From an uncultured Lachnospiraceae bacterium (GTDB taxonomy: Bacteria; Bacillota; Clostridia; Lachnospirales; Lachnospiraceae): a stretch of DNA of 64,000 bases. Positions 43,966 to 50,227 of the stretch are shown here, piece after piece. The notes under the pieces were generated by a model that was given only the letters and a program-made list of their open reading frames with translations, had not been told where the DNA came from and ran no database searches. The position numbers and the translations under genes are program-made. Numbering within the stretch: the first letter of the stretch is position 1; the number at the start of each line of letters is the position of its first letter. Location of the stretch: NCBI GenBank assembly GCA_910585625.1, contig CAJUFQ010000005.1, forward strand, positions 1 through 64,000, in the 5' to 3' direction.

Positions 43966-44565
43966 GAATACCGTACTGTAGCCTGCTGGACGCAGGAAAA
44001 GCCATATGCAGCGGGAGGCATGCGCCAGGGCTGTGGACACCCCGGCTATTCTGTGGTAGAATGAACCTGAAAAAACAAGAGGAGGAGAGGGCTATAATGA
44101 GAATGCATTACTGTAAGAAATGTGGGAGGGTTGTCTTGAACAGTGAGGACGTCGATCCTCATTACTGTGATTACTGCCAGTCTGTCACGTATCCGGTGCC
44201 GGAGAAATATATGTATGAGGGCCATTCGACTATAATCCTTAACGATCAGAAACAGCTCCTGAGGGAGGAGCTGGTCATGACGTCCCCGGAGTTTGACGAA
44301 TACCTCTACAGCCATCGGGACAGTGATCTGGCGGCGCGGAGGGCCCAGCTGGAGGCCCAGCTTGCCTATGGGAAGGCGGTATTGGAAGGCCGTGACAGGG
44401 GCAACCGCTTTGGCATCGAATGCCCGTACTGCCATGCCACGAACATACGCAAGATTTCTTTCATGGGCAGGGCGGTGTCTGCCGGCCTGTTCGGCCTGGG
44501 CAGCAATAAGATTGGCAAGCAGTGGCACTGCGACAGGTGCGGCAGCGACTTCTGACGGGGCTGCC
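43966..44565 (+). repeat. 600-bp direct repeat, right copy
   Basis: Right partner of 41307-41906. It ends in GGGGCTGCC, where it runs directly into a fragment of a tape measure core, a join at a 9-base microhomology. Confidence 0.9.
44097..44555 (+). CDS. Zinc-ribbon protein C (near-duplicate of B)
   Basis: 152 residues, with the same ribosome site and promoter as copy B. Changes lie only in the segment KISFMGRAVSAGLFGLGSNKIG. The gene is intact although the tape measure module around it is broken, which suggests that the zinc-ribbon unit is kept or moves independently. Confidence 0.72.
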   Translation: MRMHYCKKCGRVVLNSEDVDPHYCDYCQSVTYPVPEKYMYEGHSTIILNDQKQLLREELVMTSPEFDEYLYSHRDSDLAARRAQLEAQLAYGKAVLEGRDRGNRFGIECPYCHATNIRKISFMGRAVSAGLFGLGSNKIGKQWHCDRCGSDF

Positions 44566-44744
44566 AGCGGGCCTGCGAGGGACATGGCCTTAAGCTCCGC
44601 CGCCTCATAGGCCTGGCTGCGCATCCTTTCCAGGTCGGAATCTGACAGCAGGCCGTCCTGCCTCCTGATGTCAGCCAGGAGCGCGCTGATTTCCTTAAGC
44701 CCGGAGATAGTCTCCTGGATACCTTGAATTAAATATTCCTTCAT
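44566..44744 (-). pseudogene. Remnant of a third tape measure core module
   Basis: The first about 50 codons of a core module (MKEYLIQGIQETISGLKEIS, start ATG 44744) are intact. They then jump, after EAAEL, to a short piece of the middle (MSLAGPLAA) and fuse to the end of zinc-ribbon gene C. Several hundred bases are deleted. A truncated 49-residue gene (44741-44811) still overlaps its start. Confidence 0.75.
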
Positions 44745-45041
44745 CCTTGTTCCCTCTTTCCTTTCCCGTGGGCGTTGCCTTCCGGCTGTGAGGCAGGACC
44801 CAGGAGCAGACGTTTTTCTTATTTTACGCTTTGCGGCGGGGCAGGATAAAAAGAAGAAACGCCGGAAATTCCCATAAACAGGCACTTACAGCGTTCCATA
44901 AAGATTGATAAAAGCCATACCATAAAATCTATTCGCTATCGTCCTGAATACCGTACTGTGAGTTTGCGTGTACTGGGGAGATACGCGCTTGATTTGCATT
45001 TTGGTTAGAGGTATTGATGAAAATAAAAAGGAGGCGGGATA

Positions 45042-45396
45042 ATGATTATAAATAAAGATGTATATGCATGTCCGCAATGCAGACATTGGTTTTTTTGATA
45101 CTTCTAAAGAGTACCATGCTTATTGTCCCGAATGCAAATGTAGTTTGGAATTTCTGGATAATGTGGATTGTGACTCGGAACAGGCAGAAAGGTTGAAAAA
45201 CGCGCCGAAATATGACCCGACTCTGGACCCGGATAGCCCATATTATAAACCTGTCATAACGTGTCCGTATTGTTCTTCATCAGACACTTCCAAGATATCA
45301 ATACTAAGCAGGACCTTGTCAGTAGATTTTTTTGGTATCGGGGGTAAAAAAATCGGCAAGCAGTGGCGCTGTAACAAGTGCGGCAGTGACTTCTGA
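45042..45396 (+). pseudogene. Zinc-ribbon protein D, frameshifted in a T tract
   Basis: ATG 45042 (after GGAGGCGGG) gives MIINKDVYACPQCRHWFF and then an in-frame TGA in a run of seven T at 45080-45086. In the neighbouring frame the rest continues (DTSKEYHAYCPECKCSLEF to KQWRCNKCGSDF). Six T would restore one protein of about 117 residues with both zinc ribbons. The border GAATACCGTACTGT is at 44946, as in copies B and C. It is either a fresh mutation or a slippage switch. Confidence 0.65.
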
Positions 45397-45448
45397 CCGT
45401 GATTGGCCAAATCCCTTGGGAAAAATCCGCTATGCTGCATATCTCCTT

Positions 45449-45506
45449 GCCGTTTCCACAATGCATGGGCAGGGGGCAAGGCCCTGCTGCGCATCGAGGA
45501 AACGGC
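45449..45506. repeat. Short relative of the structured block
   Basis: Starts with the same GCCGTTTCCACAATGCATGG as the 395-bp repeats but closes after 58 bases with GGAAACGGC, forming one long hairpin (GCCGTTTCC/GGAAACGGC, with GCAGGG/CCCTGC inside). It looks like an internally deleted copy and may now serve as the terminator between gene D and the ABC permease. Confidence 0.65.
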
Positions 45507-45541
45507 AATCCAATACTCACTTTTGTCATAGATAACCATAT

Positions 45542-46294
45542 TTATGTCCAGTCTTTTTTTCGGTACGATACAGCTCCGGCAGCCGTACATATCACTGTCA
45601 ATATCCCAAGGATGAGCAGCTCTTTCCCATGCAGGCTTACGCTGTCTCCGGCAAAAGTCCCCTGCACGAGGTCGACGGCATAAGTCATCGGCAGAAAGCC
45701 GGAGATGTGCTTCATCGTATCAGGAAACAGCATATCAGGCATGGTCGCGCCGGACAGGAACAGCATGATAAAATAAAAGAGGTAGCAAAGCAGGCTGGTA
45801 CTTTTCAGATCCTGGCAGATGGCTGTGAAGAAAAACCCCATGGAAAACATGGCTGCTATGGAGAGCAGTATGCTGGCAACAACGGATAGAAAAGAGCCGT
45901 TTATCTGTATGTTGTAAAGTAATTTCCCGGCAATAATCAAAATGGAAATTCCGGCAAGCGTCATCAGGAAGTTAACCAGTATCTGTGCGGAAAGGATGCT
46001 TTTTTTCCCGATTGGCGTGGCGTCAAATCTTTTATAGATTTTTTTCTCTTTATAACCAGCTAATGTCAGGGGCAGCGACATCAAGCCTGTGACCCCTGTC
46101 ACCATGACGCTGTATGCCGGCACGGAAATATCCATCATCCTCATGTCTGCGCCATCGTAGACCGGCGTATTTCCGTAGATGCCGCCAAATAAGAGGAGCA
46201 TCAGTATGGGAAACACTAACGTAAAGAAAAAGCTGAAGAAATCCCGTGCAAACAGCCGTAATTCCAAGCTGCAGATAACCATAAACCGTTTCAT
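45542..46294 (-). CDS. ABC-2 type transporter permease
   Basis: 250 residues with six predicted membrane segments (for example LFARDFFSFFFTLVFPILMLLLFGG and LLCYLFYFIMLFLSGATMP). Together with the overlapping ATPase it forms a DrrAB/NatAB-like exporter. Divergent LytTR/DUF3021 genes next door are the usual regulators of such exporters in Firmicutes. The substrate could be a peptide or drug. Confidence 0.85.
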   Translation of the reverse strand: MKRFMVICSLELRLFARDFFSFFFTLVFPILMLLLFGGIYGNTPVYDGADMRMMDISVPAYSVMVTGVTGLMSLPLTLAGYKEKKIYKRFDATPIGKKSILSAQILVNFLMTLAGISILIIAGKLLYNIQINGSFLSVVASILLSIAAMFSMGFFFTAICQDLKSTSLLCYLFYFIMLFLSGATMPDMLFPDTMKHISGFLPMTYAVDLVQGTFAGDSVSLHGKELLILGILTVICTAAGAVSYRKKDWT

Positions 46295-47064
46295 AATATC
46301 CCCTCCATCGTAAGTCCTGTTGTTTTTGGCGCAATCATCAAGTAGAGCTTTTCCAATGAGTAATTATCATTCCTTTCTTCTTGAGGCATCCGGCTTTTGG
46401 CATACTCCCGGAATCCCTTCTGTGTCCCGAAAAACTGCTGTTTCCCTTTTTCCAAATAGAGGATTTTGTCAGCGAGGGCTTCCACCTCGTCCAGATAGTG
46501 GGAGACCATGACGATTGCCACGCCGTTTTCCCTTATGGTTTCAAAGCCGGCCCACATATTCTGCCTTACTTCCGGGTCGAGTCCTGTTGTCAGTTCATCC
46601 AAAATTAAAAGCTTCGGACGCCCGATAAGGGAGAGCAGAATGGATAACCGCTGCTTTTCTCCGCCAGACAGTTTGTGGACTAGACATTTTCTTTTCCCGT
46701 CAAGGCCCAGCTGTGTCAGCAGCAGATTCCAGTCGGCCGGCCTGTCGTAAAAACTTGCGAACAGCCGACATTGTTCTTCTACCTTGATTTTCAGGGGATA
46801 TTCCGCTTCCTGCAGCTGAACCCCCATCTCCTTATAGACCTCGCAGCGGCGCGTCCATGGGTCTTTCCCGAAAACCCGGATCAAGCCGCTGTCCGGTCTG
46901 CGTAAGCCTTCAACGCATTCTACGGCCGACGTCTTCCCAGAGCCGTTCTGCCCGATGACAGCCAAAATCTCTCCCGGTTTTACGCAGAAAGATACATCCT
47001 GGACGGCGCGTATATCTTTATATGCAAGATTCAGATGTTCCACTTGTATGATTGCCTGTGCCAT
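46291..47064 (-). CDS. ABC transporter ATP-binding protein
   Basis: 257 residues with an intact Walker A (GQNGSGKTS), signature LSGGEKQRLS and Walker B LLILDELTTGLDP. AAGGAGGAATTAGT precedes the ATG. It overlaps the permease by 4 bases. In contrast to the ABC ATPase at 9.4 kb it is complete. Within the element it might export something or protect the host, for instance against its own particle; that is speculation. Confidence 0.9.
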   Translation of the reverse strand: MAQAIIQVEHLNLAYKDIRAVQDVSFCVKPGEILAVIGQNGSGKTSAVECVEGLRRPDSGLIRVFGKDPWTRRCEVYKEMGVQLQEAEYPLKIKVEEQCRLFASFYDRPADWNLLLTQLGLDGKRKCLVHKLSGGEKQRLSILLSLIGRPKLLILDELTTGLDPEVRQNMWAGFETIRENGVAIVMVSHYLDEVEALADKILYLEKGKQQFFGTQKGFREYAKSRMPQEERNDNYSLEKLYLMIAPKTTGLTMEGIL

Positions 47065-47251
47065 ACTAATTCCTCCTTAATCGATTGATGGCGTTATTTT
47101 ATAATGATGCATGGAAATAAGCAATAAGATGCAAGAGAGTGGCAGCGCACAGTGTGCAAGAGGTCGGATTCCATGTCTGAAATGCACGCATCCTTCATGC
47201 CGTTATGGTATAATGTAGCCAGGCGCGAAAGTGGGAGAAGGAGGGACGGCC

Positions 47252-47701
47252 ATGAAAGTTGAATGCAAAATCAGCGCGGATTACAAAGAGCCATATGCGG
47301 TTCTCTATCTAAACAGGATGACACAGGCGGTTGCAGGGATTATTTCAATGCTGGAAAAAGAAGAGGCTGATTCCCTGACAGTGGTGGCGACGAAAGAACG
47401 CAAGACTTATTTCATCAAGCCGGAAGACATATCTTTGGTGCGTACCGAAGGGAGGGAAATTGTCTGTTACGATGAGAGCAAAAACCGATATGTGCTGGAT
47501 AAGCCCTTGTATGAATTGGAGCATATGCTTGACCTTCATTTTGTGCGTATTTCAAAATCAGCCATAGCGAATATCAGCCATATCAGCCATGTGGAGGCAA
47601 GCCTGAACGGCACAATGGAGTTGGTGATGAAGAATGGGATTACGGATTATATTTCCAGGAGTTTTCGCAAAGCTTTCAAAGAAAGGTTGGGATTAGGATG
47701 A
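47252..47701 (+). CDS. LytTR-family DNA-binding regulator
   Basis: 149 residues, with a C-terminal LytTR domain (YFIKPEDISLVRTEGREIV, FVRISKSAIANISHISHVE, YISRSFRKAFKERLG) and no receiver domain. Stand-alone LytTR proteins paired with DUF3021 proteins autoregulate and control nearby ABC exporters. GGAGAAGGAGGG precedes ATG 47252. A TATAAT lies at 47209-47214. Confidence 0.88.
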   Translation: MKVECKISADYKEPYAVLYLNRMTQAVAGIISMLEKEEADSLTVVATKERKTYFIKPEDISLVRTEGREIVCYDESKNRYVLDKPLYELEHMLDLHFVRISKSAIANISHISHVEASLNGTMELVMKNGITDYISRSFRKAFKERLGLG

Positions 47702-48162
47702 AAGATACGGTAAAAATAGTGTGTAAATATGTATTGTCGGGTATTTCCCTGGGCTGCACTTCTTTTGTAATTATGTGTTTATCGTTTTTCATTGGAGGTG
47801 GGGAAGAGATGTTGGAAGAAATATGCAGGGATTTCGCGAGGCAGTCTGTCGGGGCGATGATTGTGGGGATTGCCTGCGGCGGGACAGCTGTTATCTACCA
47901 ATTCAGGCGTCCGTCAGTGATGGTCAAGGTAATCATACATTTCTGCGTGGGGATGGGCGTTTTCTACCCGGTTGCGTTATATCTGGGCTGGATTCCTTTC
48001 TGCCCGGACAGGGTAATCATGACTGTCCTGCAGTTTTTATTTTCTTGCATTATTTTTACAATCATCTGGTTTTGTTTTTACCTGTTTAACAGAAATGAGG
48101 CAAAAAGGATCAATCAGAGGCTGCGCGAGCTTGGGCAGGACGGCGCCGGGAGCAAAAGCTGA
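47698..48162 (+). CDS. DUF3021 membrane protein
   Basis: 154 residues with four predicted membrane segments, translated from an ATGA overlap with the LytTR gene. DUF3021 proteins are thought to hold the LytTR partner inactive at the membrane until a signal, often an antimicrobial peptide, arrives. The pair diverges from the ABC operon across a shared 185-base promoter region. Confidence 0.85.
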   Translation: MKDTVKIVCKYVLSGISLGCTSFVIMCLSFFIGGGEEMLEEICRDFARQSVGAMIVGIACGGTAVIYQFRRPSVMVKVIIHFCVGMGVFYPVALYLGWIPFCPDRVIMTVLQFLFSCIIFTIIWFCFYLFNRNEAKRINQRLRELGQDGAGSKS

Positions 48163-48199
48163 TTGAGGCTGCAACCTTCACGTTGCGCCTCAACCAGCT
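48157..48199. terminator. Hairpin between DUF3021 gene and endolysin
   Basis: AGCTGATTGAGGCTGCAAC and GTTGCGCCTCAACCAGCT pair over 18 bp with one bulge. It lies between two convergent genes, so it probably terminates both. Confidence 0.7.
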
Positions 48200-48235
48200 C
48201 ACATTAATTTTGCCGGGAGAAAAGTGAGAGAAACG

Positions 48236-49126
48236 TCATCTCAGCCCCAGCAGCGACCGCCAGGTGTTCTTGCCGGCGGTAATCTCACCGTCAAAGATGC
48301 ATCTGTTCGCTTTTTGGTATGCCCGGACGGCAGCGTCAAATTTAGGCCCGGCAATGCCGTCGGCAGCCCCGCAGCCATACCCCAAAGCGTTGAGGTATTT
48401 CTGGATGGGAGCGACTGCTGGATGCTTGCGGTTCTTTGTCTTAGAGACAGTGACTGTCTTTGACAGCGTCTCAGGCCCGGCAATGCCGTCTTTTTTCGCA
48501 CCGATGGCTGCCTGGATGTCTCGGATGAATTGCTTTTTTGTGTAAGCGGGCGTTTTTTGCGAAGCAGCGCCGGTCTGGGCAGAAGCGGGCGCTTTTGAGG
48601 CAGGGAGGCCGTCATAAGCCGGGCGGCCGTAGCCCAGGATCCTGCTGTATGATTGGGTATAGCTTTTCTTGGCAACCCCTCCGCCGTTGTCAATGACCTG
48701 GCTTCCGCCGGATGTGTTGCCCTCAACGGTATGGACAGTTTCGCCTGAGGCGTCGACGACCAGCCCGATGTGGTTTGCCCCTGCGTGGCGCGTTCCCTTA
48801 AAAAAGACAATGTCGCCAACCCTGGGGGCGGATGTGTGGTACTGGTTTTTGGAGATGAAGTTCTGGCGGATTTCTTCACATGCCGCCGAAAACTTCCCGG
48901 CCAGTAATTGTTTTGCCGCCTTTTTTCCATATGCTTTGTTGAAAACCCAGCAAAGGAACATTGCGCACCATAAGTCAGGGTTCAATCCATACCATTTGCC
49001 GTATTTTGTATAGTTAGCAGAGCCTGCGTTCGCGGTCTTGCTCTCTAGCTGTGAGTCCGATTTCTTCTCCAGGTAACCGACCTCCTGCAATGCTGCCTGG
49101 ACAGCTTTGTCAACTGTGTTTGCCAT
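48236..49126 (-). CDS. CHAP-domain endolysin with peptidoglycan-binding domain
   Basis: 296 residues. The N-terminal CHAP amidase/endopeptidase domain has Cys54 (LWCAMFLCW) and His119 (HAGANHIGLVVD) as likely catalytic residues. A linker rich in Ala/Ser/Pro follows, then a C-terminal PG_binding_1-like domain (VAPIQKYLNALGYGCGAADGI). There is no signal peptide, so export depends on the holin just upstream. The start ATG 49126 follows CAGGAGGCTC. It is last in the R6 operon and is the lysis enzyme of the element. Confidence 0.9.
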   Translation of the reverse strand: MANTVDKAVQAALQEVGYLEKKSDSQLESKTANAGSANYTKYGKWYGLNPDLWCAMFLCWVFNKAYGKKAAKQLLAGKFSAACEEIRQNFISKNQYHTSAPRVGDIVFFKGTRHAGANHIGLVVDASGETVHTVEGNTSGGSQVIDNGGGVAKKSYTQSYSRILGYGRPAYDGLPASKAPASAQTGAASQKTPAYTKKQFIRDIQAAIGAKKDGIAGPETLSKTVTVSKTKNRKHPAVAPIQKYLNALGYGCGAADGIAGPKFDAAVRAYQKANRCIFDGEITAGKNTWRSLLGLR

Positions 49127-49157
49127 AATAGAGCCTCCTGTTTTGTAGAAAATGTGG

Positions 49158-49424
49158 TTAAGTTTCTTTTGTGTCATGTTCAATAAACTGTTTGAACAGC
49201 TGATGCATGCCGGTGCTGCCCAGGCCGCTTACCAGGCCGCTGAGCAGGATTTCGGGCGACAGCTTCCAGCCGCTGATCCACACTGCCAGGAAGACGCCAA
49301 GCAGTGCGACGACTGTGGGTATGTATTTATTGTCCACGTCGGCAATCCACTTTTTTATCGTGTAGCCAATACACAGGCAGATGCCGAAGACGACTGGAAG
49401 CGTGAACTGATTCAGGAATTCCAT
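49158..49424 (-). CDS. Phage holin
   Basis: 88 residues with two membrane segments (LPVVFGICLCIGYTIKKW and YIPTVVALLGVFLAVWISGW) and a short charged C-terminus, like small class II holins of Firmicutes phages. ATG 49424 is preceded by AAAGGAGGGAT. It stands 31 bases before the endolysin. Confidence 0.85.
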   Translation of the reverse strand: MEFLNQFTLPVVFGICLCIGYTIKKWIADVDNKYIPTVVALLGVFLAVWISGWKLSPEILLSGLVSGLGSTGMHQLFKQFIEHDTKET

Positions 49425-49467
49425 GATAGATCCCTCCTTTCGTTGTTTCTTTAGGATGCGTTGCATG

Positions 49468-49737
49468 TTACGTTTTTGCCATGATTTCTTCAACTGCAGA
49501 TTTTATTTCGGGGTTGAAATTCTCCATATCGGATAAATCGCAGTGTTCCAATTCCTCCCTTGCCTTTTCCTTGTCTTGGGATATGGTATAGCCGTGGACT
49601 GCCAGGTAGATTTTGTAATGCTCTGACGTGTCTGTGATTGTCCGCCACGGCCGGAATCCTTTCTGCGCGAGGCAGGAGGCGCATACGTGGTAACCTGTCC
49701 CGCAGATTTTGCAGTAAGCGTTGATTTTGTTTGCCAT
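49468..49737 (-). CDS. Small zinc-finger-like phage protein
   Basis: 89 residues with YCKICGTGYHVCASCLAQ at the N-terminus, a CxxC-x6-CxxC zinc knuckle, followed by a hydrophilic helical tail. Proteins of this kind are common beside lysis genes in clostridial prophages, with no assigned function. AGAAGAGGTGG precedes the ATG. Confidence 0.7.
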   Translation of the reverse strand: MANKINAYCKICGTGYHVCASCLAQKGFRPWRTITDTSEHYKIYLAVHGYTISQDKEKAREELEHCDLSDMENFNPEIKSAVEEIMAKT

Positions 49738-49776
49738 AAGCCACCTCTTCTGTTTCGATTGTAAGTTTGTTTTGTT

Positions 49777-50094
49777 TCAGCTGTTTTTATGCAGTTCCCG
49801 GATGGAATCCTTGAAACGCCTGCTGAACTCGGCAGACAAAAACAGCATATCGCCAGACTTGATATAGCCGGCCAGATTTGATTTGTACTGTTCCGAAGGG
49901 ACATATTCTGATGTTATCTTAAGTCCCGGAAACAGCTTCAGCTCGACAAAGTTTTCCTTGTCGCTGAACTTATCCTTCACCACGCCGCATAGTGAGTTGA
50001 GGATTTTCGCAACGTCACGTTTGGGGCAGCCGGTATCCTTGCTGATGAGGCCGATAAGCTCTTTTTGGTTGTAAAGCTTTTTGGTTTTTTCCAA
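49777..50094 (-). CDS. HU-like DNA-binding protein
   Basis: 105 residues with the HU/IHF fold pattern: QKELIGLISKDTGCPKRDVAKILNSL, then a beta segment FVELKLFPGLKITSEYVP and the C-terminal FSRRFKDSIREL helix. It may organise the element's DNA or assist late promoters. It is the first gene after late motif R6, 71 bases downstream, with AAAGGAGGTGTTACC before the ATG. Confidence 0.7.
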   Translation of the reverse strand: MEKTKKLYNQKELIGLISKDTGCPKRDVAKILNSLCGVVKDKFSDKENFVELKLFPGLKITSEYVPSEQYKSNLAGYIKSGDMLFLSAEFSRRFKDSIRELHKNS

Positions 50095-50164
50095 GGTAAC
50101 ACCTCCTTTGCTGTGAATTTTTCTGCGGCCTGCAGCAGGGCGGGAGACTATGGTCTGGCAAATT

Positions 50165-50227
50165 CCTGCCCTATGCAGCTTCCATTTGTTCCTTAGGGTC
50201 AGGCGACAAATTGGCGGGCCATTTCCG
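50165..50227 (-). promoter_or_regulatory. Late promoter/operator motif R6
   Basis: 63-bp motif (CGGAAATGG, CAATTTGT, AAGGAACAAATGGAAGCTGC, ATAGGGCAGG) overlapping the last codons of the RNA polymerase gene. It drives the HU-like/holin/endolysin operon. This is the most diverged copy. Confidence 0.7.
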
